Positions 11,642 through 23,502 of a stretch of DNA of 64,000 nt are shown in pieces (the first letter of the stretch is position 1; each line of letters begins with the position of its first letter). The position numbers and the translations under genes were made by a program. This DNA comes from Syncephalastrum monosporum B8922 (lineage: Eukaryota > Mucoromycota > Mucoromycetes > Mucorales > Syncephalastraceae), in the NCBI GenBank assembly GCA_000697355.1, contig JNEN01001277.1:124001-188000 (forward strand), written 5' to 3'. The notes under the pieces are model-generated. The model was given only the letters and a program-made list of their open reading frames with translations. It was not told the origin of the DNA and did no database searches.

Positions 11642-14600
11642 CTATTCATTCCCGCAAAAACGCTCAATACATTCATTGATGAAGCCCTTCTTGATAGTGA
11701 GGTCAACTCCAAAAATGGCAGTCAGTTGGTCACGCACTGTTTAAAAAAAAAAAAAAGGAGGAAGAAAAAAAATTGTGAGCCGATTTCGTCCTCAGTGACA
11801 CATGCGATGATGCCGGTCTTACCTTGCTTTTTGGTGAGCGTCATTAGATTGGCTGTTGCCAAAATGCGCTTGGTCTCTCGCTCGATTTCATCATCTTCTG
11901 GCAGGACCTTCTTCTGCTCCTCCTGCTCAGCTTCGCCTCCGTCTTTGTTGGGGTTCGGTTCTTCACCGTTGAATAGCACTGTGTTGAGATCGATCGAGAA
12001 ACCGCGGGGTTCCTCGTGCTCCAGCGGGAGCGGATTCAGTATTTCCTCAGAGACTTTTTCTTCTTCTGGTTCCTGTGTAAAAGTCTCCGAACTGGCGAGG
12101 GACGCCATCTCAGCCTTGAGTTGTTCTTCGAGAATCATTTCCTCTTCGTACTGCTCCCACTTCTTCAGTGGGATCATCTTGTCGTCGAACTTTTCTTCGT
12201 CCGTAACAATAATCTGCTTCGTCTTGTCACCGACGACCACGCGCGTGTTGCCCCATGAGAAGTCGTCGAAATGCCAGAAGGCATAAACTGGAATCAGGAA
12301 ACTGAACACAGGGATCGCGAACAGATAGATGACCATCCAACCAATATGCTGCCACTGTTGTTTGAAAATGAAAATCAGTGCCTGCAAACCGTAGGCGCCG
12401 GCGAGCATGCCCAGGGCGATGACGGGGATCGGACCAGTATTGGAGGCGACAATGTAGAGGAGATACACCAGGTAGACGACCGAGGCTGGCAACGTGATTG
12501 TGCCGATCAAATCGATGATGACGACAAAGCGCATGGAGAGACAGCAAAAACCGCAGAGTTCGGGGAGGAGAATCAATTCGAGCAGGTTGTGAATCGTTGA
12601 ATTGATCCAACGCCGCCGCTGTGAGAGAAGGACCTGCCAGCTGTCAGGCGCGACGGTACGGCAGCGTGCATACGGAGTAAACACCATTTTGTACTGTGGA
12701 AACGTTTTCATCATCAGCGTCGTCAGATAGCGGTCCTCGCCGAGATGCAACAGGTTCTTTTTGTGCAGTGTGTCGACCTGGTTATCCGAATAGCCGTGAA
12801 TAATTTGTGGCGATACAATGAGCGGCTGCCGTTTGCTCGCAGTGCGGATGCGATACATGCAAAAACAGCCCGGCAAACAAGTGACAGACCCGAAAAGGGA
12901 TTCAAAGGCCTTGACGAGATGATGCGAAATGTAGTACTCGTAAACTTGGATACGGGTGGTCCAGGAGCGGTCTTCGTTACACAGCTCGGTTTCACCGCAC
13001 AGACCAATAATTCGGCTGTCATGCAGCATGCAGGACACCAGCCGGGTCAGTGCGTCCGGGTAGACTTCCGTGTCCGAATCCACCATGAGCACATACTCGT
13101 ACAGACCGGGATCGATGCCAATGACGTTCTTGATGTGGTGATAAATATTCAACTCGAGCGGCGTCATTTCGGCGTCAAAATGCACCTTGCTCAAAAAGTT
13201 CATGCAAATGATCTGCGAGTCGCGCTTGCCACGATTGCCAGGTTTGGTGCGCTCGGTCGATTTGCCCACCTTGACGACAATGACGTACGGGACAGTATGA
13301 CCTTCGTGAACATACAGGCCCGAGTAAACCTTGCCATAGTTCAGCTGCCGCGAGCCTTCACCGACCGACTTGAACATGACCGGCTCCGGATCATCCTCGG
13401 GGTCGTGGCCGAGAATGTCGAGGAGGATGCGCGGCGTGGGCTTGTCGTTGCCGCTGCCGATGATCATGCCATCGGCTACCATGAAAAGAAGCTTCCGTTT
13501 GTCGTCGTACGTCATGGTCGTCAGAGAGTCGATCGTTTTGCGGAGCGAGTCTTCATCCTCGGTGTAGCACGGGACCTGGCAGATCACAAACTTGTCCTGG
13601 TCTTGCTCTGGCGTAGGTGCACCTCCAAATTGGAGGGCAGCCAGAAACTTGATTAAGATGACAAGCGACATGAGCACGGCAAAGCTGAGCAGGAGGTAGT
13701 TCACAAACGTGCATCGCAACGAGTCGCGGTAGTCGAGTCGACCAATGTAAAATACGTTCTGTAGGCACTGCATGTTTTGATCGCGCACAGTCGGGTCCAG
13801 TTTGGCCATCAAAGTCGTCCAGTCTTGAGAGGCGTCCTTGCCCGCATATTTCTTGAAGAAGTTCTCGATGCTTTCGTCAATGTAATGGTAGTTGGGCACA
13901 CCTACTGCGCCACGTGGGTACTTGTGGGCTGACTCCATGTAGTCGGTCAAGTCGTATACGCTCCCATCGATGGCGAGTGCAAGCCGACCATAGCTGTTAA
14001 AGTCGTCTGTCATTTGCTTCGTAGAGACGACGAGGTCGCCTTTCTTGTTGGGCTTAAGCACAGGGTCAAGATAGTTGCTGATCCAGCTGGGATCTTTAAG
14101 ACGCACGAGTTGTGGGTCGTTTTGCTGGTCACCCGAGTAGTGTACAAAGGGACCCAAGACAAAAGACTCGTTGGGTGTGATGGTGACAGAGGGATCAGTG
14201 ACCAGCCCAGCACATGCGCTGGTGAGCGGCGGTGGAAAGGTGTAAGACAAGTCACGGCCTGCAAGGGGCTCCAACGTGGACTGAGTTGCCATGTAATTGC
14301 TTGTGCCATGGGGATTCGATACAAAGTCGGTCAAATCGTAGACGCGCCCGCGGATGCTAATCCAGTAATCCTCCATGGTCTGATGGTTGGTCACTTCCGC
14401 ACTTGAAAACAAGTCCTTGGTACCGGGACAGAGCACTTCGCCGAGGCCGACGATGAAGAATATGATGAAGGACGAGAACAAAAAGATAAGGAGACATAGC
14501 GTCACCTTTTCGCGCCACGCCATGCGCACGTCCTGACGGTCCATCTTGCCGAGCCAACGCAGTAAAAAGGAGGGGATCCACCAAGTTGTAAACCAGACAA

Positions 14601-17312
14601 AGCGCGCCCACCAGCGCCGTATGTTACTTATTTCGACTTCTTGTACCAGTTCTTCGGTGGGCATGGGCTGCACGCCGTAGTCTTCCACCATTTGGCTCAT
14701 ATCCATGTTGGGGCCATAACTTTCATGCGTGTAAGATACTGGTTTCAACACATGTAATAAACCTTACTTACCCGTCCATATAGTCGTCGTCCTCGCCCCA
14801 TTGACTGCCGTCGTGATTGCCATCGACTTCAGTTCGATCCTCGTCATCCGAGTAAACGTCCGACGCACCATCGTCGTCACCAAACGGGTTTTCTGCCATG
14901 CGTTCGGCCGCTTCGGCAGCTGCTTGTGCCTGCGCCGCCGCTTCTGCCTGCGCCGCCGCTTCTTCTGCGGCTTCGGCCTCAAGCGCAGCGAGGCGCTCGC
15001 GTTCCGCAGCCTCAATGGCAGCCAGCCGCTCACGTTCTTCGCGGTCGCGTATGCGCTGCTCTTTTTCAAGCGCGCGCAGATGATTTTCGAGCTCGCGCCA
15101 CACATCAAAGGCGAGCCAGATGCGCTCACGCCCTAGCTGTACCTGGCCTGCATGCCATTGCATAAAATGAATCAGCTTGCTGACGCGCAGACGCTGCGCA
15201 TCCCAGGTATCTTCCTGTGGTCCTTCGAGGGGCAACATGGCTACCAGGTACTGGTAGCGCGTCAGAAAGTCGGTGAGGGTGTAGCCGTACACGGGGTCGG
15301 GTTGACTCTGTACGGCATAGTAATGCAGCTGGGCCATCACCTGGCTGGTATCGAAGACATCAGGCTTTTGGTCGGCGTTCGGACGGATGTGGATTACTTC
15401 AAAGAGTCGCATACTTGTGAGGTGGTCCATGAAACGCTCAGTGCCTTGCACGACTTGATCGACGGCCGATACCATGCCTTGGGGTACAGGTGGCGGTGGA
15501 GCCTCGTCTTTCTCATCAATGGTGTCATACCGTTTCTGGAGCACCCAATCGCCAATTTGGGTTGGCAGCTGAGCCTTGATGATTGTGCGCTCGTCTCGTG
15601 GATGTGTCTCGGTACGGAGGAGATCACCGGTAAAGAGGTCGCGAATAAACACGTTGGTGCAGTTGTAGCGAAATAGGAGGATAAAGTCGGGTGAGAGGGC
15701 GTCAAGGTTGCTCTCCAGAAAGCCGTTAACCGAGTACTCAACGCTTAAGCTGGCCGATGCATAATGCTGGATGGCAAACACGTGCTGGCCACGCTGCTGC
15801 TGGGCTGGCAAACGGCTATAAAAGTTGGCGTCTGTCGCATCCAATGCGTATGCCTGCAGCCGTTCTGACTCGCGATTCAGCAGTGGCACAAGGCCATCCA
15901 GAAAGACCGGCACAGAGGACGCAGCGCTGGGTGTTGGCCAGGCGAGGCCGTCTTGGTGCCACTCGTTGCGTGTCTTGTGGTGTTGCGCCAAAAAGTGATA
16001 GATGCGCTCACTTGCGAAGTGACTGCAAAGGTCCCGGAAGCCGGCGGCGACCTGTGTATCAAAACGGCCAGCATCCAAAATACCGATACAATTGGCATAA
16101 GACACTGCCGGCGCGCAGTGTGCATTGAGGGTCTCCACAATCCAGCTCAGCAGGACCGTGTAGAGAGTACGTGCCAGGTTATCACGCTGCGTCTGCGCTG
16201 CTTCAGCAGTCAGAAACGCGGTACAAAACTCCTTGCCGAGCAGCTTAAGTTTGTGAGTCAGAGTGCCCTCGAGCTTGGGCGTGGCCACACCGAGTGCGGC
16301 GGCGACGAGCGAGAGAGCATCTTTGTTCTTAATCCGACAGCCTTCAGGCCCACCAGGAGCAGGCGCAGAGGGTGATGAGTTGGAGTTAGATGCCGAGGAC
16401 GACGCACTGACGAACTGGACGTTGCCGAGGTGAAGGATGGCAGCAAGCAACTGACATATCTGAGCGATGGTCTTGGCCTTGATACCACACTGCTTGAGCG
16501 CGGCCTTAAAGTCGCCAAATGCAATTTCATCGCGTGACGTGGAGCGCTGCGCATGGGTATCTTTGAGATAGTGGAAATGGTCGGCTGAGTGCTGGATATG
16601 GAGCGCAGCCTTCTCCTGGGCGTTGGTGCCTGCTAAAAGCTGGTAGAAGATATTGTATTTGAGGCCCTGCGTAACGCGCTGCTTGTCGAGGAGATAAACA
16701 GTTGTATGACTACCGAGGATACGACCCCGCTCGCTAAAGTACAGCGTGTGGTATTGGTCGAGATGGCTTGCTTCTGCGTTGGCGGCCGTGGCCGCATTGC
16801 CGAGTGCGGACAGTACGGTCTGGGCGCCAACGATCTGGCTCTGGATCTTGCTTTCGCGCTTGGTGTGTGCCGAGAGGAGGAGGAGCGCATGCAGTAGATG
16901 TTGATGTGTCGTTGATTTACCCGAGCCGGAGATGCCTCTGCCTTTTGTATCAGCTACCATGTTTCTATGCATGTCATATCTCATACCTTAGCAGTACAGT
17001 GATGTTTTCTGTCCGCCGCCGCATCACATAGTACATGCGTGTGGCCCACTCGTACACATGGGGCTCGGGTGTGTCTGTTGTATTGGCAAAGTCTTTGTAG
17101 CCGTAATTAACGTAGTGATCGAGAGTGACATCGTTTAGGAGTTCGAGCTGTTTATAGGGATTGACTACCACAAGGCGGTGGGTGTCGAGCTGGGTATAAG
17201 GCTGGTCCTGCTTAAAGCGGGTTTGAAGTGCTTGACAAAGCGCTTGTCGTTGCTGATCATTGTGGCTACTAATACTGCTATTATTATTGTTGTTGCTGCT
17301 ATGAATTGACAT
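11642..17312 (-). CDS. Class V-type chitin synthase with N-terminal myosin-like motor
   Basis: Exons (minus): 17312-16987, 16937-14772, 14719-11823, 11736-11642; 1827 aa. Residues ~1-730 are a myosin-like motor with a P-loop-like GISGSGKST (~110-118); switch I and II are poorly conserved. An acidic/Ala-Glu-rich coiled stretch links to membrane segments (~850-940) and cytochrome b5-like regions (~945-1120). The glycosyltransferase-2 core follows: MVDSDTEVYPD (DxD near 1376), EDRYLTT (~1493) and QRRRW (~1532), then transmembrane helices and a C-terminal DEK_C-like domain in the last exon (VRDQLTAIFGVDLTIKKGFI). It makes chitin from UDP-GlcNAc at sites of polarised growth; the motor of this class helps secretory vesicle delivery or retention. 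Intron 2 must use the acceptor at 14720 (52 nt) to keep frame; the nearer AG shifts it. Confidence 0.94.
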
Positions 17313-17513
17313 TGTTTGGTTTTAACGAGTGGACATGGGGTTATGGGTCTGCAAGAGAAGAAGAAAAGTATAGAAAAGAGAAAGAGAGAAACACAGTAGG
17401 GTTAGGAGGTAGAAAGGGGCCGTAAAAAAAGGCCATCATATATTTTTGAATCAGGAGAAGTAGTGTGCTCAACTTATCTCAGCATGAGTTCACCCCTAAA
17501 TTTCCTTTCGGGA

Positions 17514-20500
17514 TCACTGCTGCTGATGGTGTGCGAGTAGTTGAGCTAATGTGCGAGGATCAAATCCGACCAAAGCGCTGCTGTCCGTCGCGGTGGGTAT
17601 AAAGTAGAAGCCAGAGACAAGGACCAGGTAGCTCAGGACCAGAATGGAGCCCTTAAAATAGTTTGATTTGCCTTCTTGGTAGGTATACGTAAGCAGGAAC
17701 ACTGACATGATGACCGAGATCACGTCCCAGCGCGGAAAGACCAGACTATTCATGAATATGAGTATTTTCCCCTTGCTTTCCTCCCTTGCAAACCATGGTG
17801 GCGCATCGAAAACGCGTACCTGAACGTATACTGCGCGAGCTCTTCTTTGCCCCAGTTGTACCACAACGAAAAGGCGACCATGCAAGGAATTTGTAGAAGA
17901 CACACTTGCAATGCATAGGCGGAACCAATTTCCATACTAGATACATAAAGTTAAGCAACTCTCCATGCTGTTTTCAAGTGAATAACCTTTACCTGAGAAC
18001 AATATTGCCATGAATAGAAAAGCCGATCGCGTTCGTGAACTCGGTGATGTTTGGGACCAATGCGAACAGCGTCAGACCAAGAAACTTCTCATCAAGCGCA
18101 ATATCGGTCATAATAAGATCCACCGTATCGACGAGAATTTCAGCAATGATTGAGTAAAGTAGTGTACATGCGAAGAGCACTGTGAAACTCTTTGTCTTGG
18201 ACCAGTTGGGCGAGTCATGACCGCCGGCCTCTTCTTCCTCGTCGTCATCATCATCGTCGTCGTCCTCATTGATCGGCTCGAGTTTGTGCGGAAGTATCAC
18301 GACTGGGTGTGGTGGCATCGGGTGACTGGCACCCTCGCTGCCTTCTTGGGCCTGTGTTCCCGCCATTTGGGCTGGATGTACACCTGAGGTATTCAAACTC
18401 GGATCTGTCAAGGCCGATTAATTAATAAATCTGCAAGTCCGCCTGCATCCAATGAATTATTACCGCTCTGCGATAATTTCAAGGAGTTGGCTTGGTCGTC
18501 TTTAGGTTGTTGCTGCTGCTGACCCAGGTACGAGCGCAGCACCTTTTGATAGTACTGCAGGTATGAATTTGACGTTTGCGCGTTCGCCGGTTCAGTGCGA
18601 TGTTCAGGTTCAGGACCACGGCTCTTCCACACCATATCCACGTGCGTGTGCAGACTAAACACGAGGCCAATGATATATGCCTGAAAATACCAAATCAATG
18701 AGACACAAAGGGGTTTTCGGCGAAGTCTAGCCTACCGAAGGCAGAACAATAGCACAGATCCACATAAAAGGCTTGACCTTGTTCTGATACACTGGGTCTT
18801 CGGCGGGGTTCATTTGGTCGAAATGGCACTGCGAGCAGGCCAGATTGCCAGTAAATGCTGCCTCGTCGGCACCTGCGGGGCATCCATCGCAGCGCAGCTC
18901 GAACTAATGCATCAAAGGAATGTGAGCTCTTATCCTTCCGTGGTAGATTTTTTTTTTCGGCTTACTGAACCAAACATTTGGTAGAACAAAGTAGGTGACA
19001 ACGCACCAATAATGGCCATAATAAGCATTGTCGAAGTAACACCTATAAGGATTGTCATAAGTATGCTCCAAGCCTTGATCAAATTACTGTCATACCTGCA
19101 CTCTTTGCATTGAACTTTTGCTCTTTTCGCTTGATACCGCCACTGACCATAGCAGCACCCGGCAGAAGCAGTACACCCACAAGGATACTACCAATCAAAC
19201 TTCCTTCCACAAGTGCGCTCTTGCCTCCCATCAAAGCAATCGCGTAGAGAATGATCTCGATGATACTGCCAAAGGTCGCATTGATCACGGAACCGACAGC
19301 CATGGAAGTTTGTGCCGAAACGGAACTGACACCCATCCCAATAAAGTATGACAGCGGGATGACGGAACCAAGCGAGAGCGCGAATACAAAGGCCGGTGAA
19401 GCAACGAAAGAATCCGGAAAGTGCTTGCGTAAAACGTATTCGTCAAAAATGACAAAGATAACGAGCGACAGCAGATTGATAAACATAATGTTGATGCCGT
19501 CATAGGTGTACTTGTAGTACTGAAAGCCAACTGCCTGGTACGTGCAAAGTAAAATCACAGGCATATGCTGCTCATCCGTGACATGAAGGGCAGGATTGCC
19601 TCCATGAAAACGGAGTGCGAGCGGATGGCGCCGTAAATGCCGCGCTAGCTTGTAGTTGAGTTTCGCCATTGGAATAGTGATAACGCACATCCAGCAGATA
19701 GTCGACACAAGGAACAGCAACGGACCTAGTGTAATCAGTGTGAGATGGTATAAACTTGCTTGCTACCACGATAGATCATTGTACCAATAATCGTAAAGTA
19801 AGCCAAGTAGTAGAACCATCCAGTCGGTCCGCTAGTAATAATATTGACAAGGGAGTGTTTCCAGCTTCTCTTGTGTTTCCGTACGGGCCTTGGATGGTCG
19901 ATATCGTTCGCCGTTTCTTCTTGGTCATGCGCCATAATCAGAGGCTGTTCCTCAGGCACATAGTGCACAATGCGTTCCACGTAACGCCCGAAAGGCCACA
20001 GCAGGTACAGAGCCAATTCTCTCAGGACGAGGCTGTATTTGGGTCCGTCGGGTGGAATGATCCAAAGAACGACTGATATGGCAAACATGACGATGGCGAG
20101 CCACCAGCCAAAGATGAGTGTCCATAGAATGTTACCCGGGTGTAAAAAGAGCTCCGGCGAAGAAGATGGATCCGAGTGGAGTGCGCGGTTGGCTTTACGC
20201 ACAACCGACCGAGATTTCTTATAAAGAGCGGGTTTCCATATAGGCATACCAAATGGATGTTCTCTGTTCATTGCCTAAAGAGTGCATGTATGAGCAGGTA
20301 TATGGCGAAAAAAAAAGGTAAATTTGCTGCCATGCCTCCTGTTTATCCTTGAGTGTGATTTCGCCACGCTCGGAACTCGTCATGGAACGTCGGTCATAGC
20401 TCGATGCTCGAGAACGGCGATGACCGCCTTCATCGATATCGTCATCATCCTCTTCTTCCGCAGACTCATGCAAACTGCCAAGACGCTCGTCATCGCCTTC

Positions 20501-20821
20501 CTGCAGGTCGTCTTCCTCGTCTTCGTCTTCATCATCATCGCTCTCGTGGTCGTCACCTTCCGACCGCCGACGGCGGCGGTGACGTCTGCGTTGCTGACTG
20601 CCACCACTACTCCATCCTTCGTCGTGATCATCGTTGTGGCGTGCGCGATAGGACCCGTGACGCCGCGCCGTGGTGGAGCGTCTTCGCAAGGTGGTAGGTC
20701 TTCGGCGACTGCTGCTACTTCTGGCGAGCGTCGAGGACGCAACGGAACCATAGCGAGATCCATTCCTCCTGCGGCGCTCGACACTCTCGGTGCCTGGGGA
20801 TGTTCCGTATGTTTCATCCAT
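17514..20821 (-). CDS. VNX1: Vnx1-type cation/H+ antiporter (CaCA superfamily)
   Basis: Exons (minus): 20821-20336, 20274-19767, 19725-19096, 19042-18966, 18903-18736, 18680-18464, 18404-17993, 17936-17820, 17745-17514; 948 aa. The first exon is a cytosolic tail: Arg/Ser-rich, then a highly acidic block (Asp/Glu runs). Membrane helices follow, with the alpha-1 repeat (SVINATFGSIIEIILYAIAL) and alpha-2 repeat (FALVPNITEFTNAIGFSIHGNI) of the CaCA exchangers, separated by a loop with CDGCPAG and C-x2-C cysteines and an Asp-rich stretch. In yeast Vnx1 is a low-affinity vacuolar Na+,K+/H+ antiporter; the same substrate here is inferred. Exon 1 joins exon 2 through an apparent GC-AG intron (20275-20335). 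Start is the first ATG of the frame. Confidence 0.9.
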
Positions 20822-22361
20822 CTCCGGGTATGGAATAAAGGAAGAACGGAAAGAAACAAGCGAAGAAGAAATAAAGAGGACGTGTTACGCATGTTTCCCG
20901 TTTTTGAAAGTCGGAGATCCAGTTGAAAGCTACGCCGCGCACCCGCAGAAGCATTTTTTGCTTGTGTCCTTCTGATCCCTTGTTTCACCAGTCCCTTGGC
21001 ACTCGCCTACCGTTCCTGCCGGGAAAATGGACCGACCCGTATAAGCGCTTTACGCTAATAACTTCTGCAAAGGCAGAAAGTGTGCTAACATAAATAAAAG
21101 AGGACGTCTGTCGCTCAAGTCACACGGATGTCGCTATTGGATCTTACTGAGCAGGGGTCGGATGAGTTCCGCCGGTGTGACAATGCCCGATTTTGATCCC
21201 GACGCGCTGAATAGGGATGCATGAAACGCGTCCTTTTACTGATACACGTTGACTACATGTTCTGTATATAAGGCTACTTGGATAGATGTACATAGCACCG
21301 TGATGAGAGTTTTATTTAAAAAATGGAAAAGGCAGTAACAGTATGCAAACAAATGCAATTTTGAGCTGCTGTACCCTAATTAAATGGATGTACATAATCT
21401 GTGGCGCACCAGAAACCACACCTTTATCTATTCCTGTCACATTATGGCCTCTGCTAAGATGGCATTGTAACAAGGTAGGTGCTGCTATTTATTAGAACTA
21501 CGTACTAACGTATGATACAAGTCAATTTTATTTCCTTTAGCATTTAGGCAAGCGCGGTGCCGCTTCTATTGTGTGTGTACCATCCGCTCACACTTATCAA
21601 TCAGATATCCGCGTATTTTTGGATACGCATATTGGTACCGCCCAAATGATGTGTAATACTCCCAATTTATACGAACAAGTACCGTCTCATCTTGCATGCT
21701 CGTACGCACATATTTTAATGTAAGGTCATGTAGAACGCTATCCGTATTTGCAGAATCACATGTCGACTGACATAGCAATTTGCTTAATGCTACACAGGTA
21801 TAGCGAAGGCCTTGAGTACAGTATGACTGTAGAAGATAACACTGCAGAGAAGCAGCAGTAGTGGAGCAACTTAAGCTCCATTGTACGATAAATGAAACAG
21901 TACAGAAACTAATTACAATTGCACGCACATGATCTGACTGACAGTAGTATTCTCGCTATGAGCAATTGACATCACTGTGTTGTACACTTGTGATCCTCTT
22001 CTACCAAACTGAACCTATTGAAATTATGTCGAATCCTTTTGCAGCTCTTAACCCACTTCCCAACATATCATCGAATTATTAAGTTGCGCTGCCTAATTTT
22101 TACTGTCGACGGTCTTATGCAGCTAAATCAGATCTATAATAGAGCAGAGGCCAGTGCATGCAACTCGCATCATATCAGTCGTGCAGGTCTATTTGTGTAC
22201 AAGTGGCAATCATCAAGGTCCCCACAGCTGATCCGGATTCGGGGACTCGTGCAAAAAAAAAAAAAAAAGATGGCCATTACACCAACTTGCAGGGAATGAT
22301 ATAAGGGAAAGACGTTTTATATGTTACAGCATTGGAATTATGTACAAAAACAAAAATAAAG
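20822..22361. other. Intergenic region, no gene supported
   Basis: AT-rich. The first 200 bp are likely the Vnx1 promoter. A minus-strand frame at 21928-21566 (120 codons, Cys-rich with a hydrophobic start) is the only sizeable one; it has no leader, splice or family support. A run of adenines near 22250-22269 is present. Confidence 0.5.
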
Positions 22362-23241
22362 TTACAAAAGAGGCGTGGTTTCGTCGTGAACAATGACCGT
22401 GGGGTGGTCACACGCCGATTTTTTTTGCTGCCACAGGGTCGAGGGCCGCCTGGATGGTGCATTATTAACCTTGATAATGGTATCGATGACGCAAAATTGG
22501 AACGCGTTCATGATGAGAGGAAAGCTGCGAGTAAAGATGCGTCAGTGGCAATGTATATACACAAATACGCAGCGGGATAACGACAAGAGAACACTCACAT
22601 AAACATGACAAACACGACCTGGTAACGATAATTGGCTCGGCCAATGAGCGACAGGACCCAGTCGCCAACATAGAACAAAATCGGCAGACTTCGGAACATA
22701 CCGTACAGGCAGACCTTCATGAGGGTCTCTGCCAATAGAAACAGAACCGTTTGGCTAGCCCACCGACTAAGCTGGCGCCTCAGTGGGGGAAGGCCGTAGC
22801 ACCCACTGCTGCGGACGCTCGGAAACCATGTACTGAGAGTCGCCTTGAGAAGAAAAAGCCAGCACCATAATAGGGCGACGCCTATCGTGGTGTCTGCGGC
22901 CAAGTTTAAAAAATACCAGACACACAGGTTGGAAGAGGGGCTGCCGTCGACGGGGCGGCCGGCCACGTAGCTGAAGCCTAGGTTGAGGAAGTGGCACAGG
23001 CCAGCGCCAAGAAACTGTTTACTGACATCGAGCGACCTAAAGGGCTGGTTAGCACCGTCGTCTGTTTTCATTCGTGGACGGACCAAATCCTGAGGGATCT
23101 CCGTGGACGTTCTCGCCACCGTTTGAAAAGCAGAGCGCCTAGTGCGGTGAAGGCCAGCAAAATCTGGACAAGGATGGCAAAACCGTCAAGTAACTGGCAA
23201 CTGTGAGTATCGTTCTGCCATATTTCTATGCTGGAAGTCAT
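22362..23241 (-). CDS. STIMATE/TMEM110-family membrane protein
   Basis: Exons (minus): 23241-23084, 23036-22599, 22524-22362; 252 aa. The order of features matches the STIMATE (TMEM110) family: an N-terminal helix (DGFAILVQILLAFTALGALL), a basic segment running into SLRIWSLDVSKQFLG (like the WKIWFLDTSKQ motif), then three more hydrophobic segments and a short hydrophilic tail ending HDETTPLL. The junction IWS/LDV is created by splicing, which supports the model. In animals STIMATE sits in the ER and promotes STIM1 conformational change at ER-plasma membrane contacts; fungal members are annotated only as vacuolar or ER membrane proteins, so the role here is open. The last exon is in a different frame from its upstream exon and is easy to miss. 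Confidence 0.85.
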
Positions 23242-23502
23242 ATGCGAGTAATATTGTAAAGTGGAAAAAGGAAGAGAGAAATGGAAAAGGGGGCGCTGTG
23301 AGCAATCGAGTCATCGATTTTAGTGGCGATAAGGAGACATGTGCGATGATGGAAACTGACTTGCTGCCAGCAATATTTATGTACACAGAAAGCGGAAAAA
23401 AAAAGACAAACAAATAAATAGTAAGTAAATGAAGAGATGGAAATAGAGGATGCTAAGATAAAAGGGAGCGGGCCAGAGGGAGAAGGAAAAGGGGAGATAC
23501 TT

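Noticed and set aside
12745..13656. 303-codon plus-strand frame opposite the chitin synthase
   Set aside because: Antisense shadow of the GC-rich catalytic exon; no leader or family signature.
21566..21928. 120-codon minus-strand frame with a hydrophobic N-terminus and several Cys
   Set aside because: Looked like a secreted Cys-rich protein, but the leader is not typical and no promoter or homologue cue exists.
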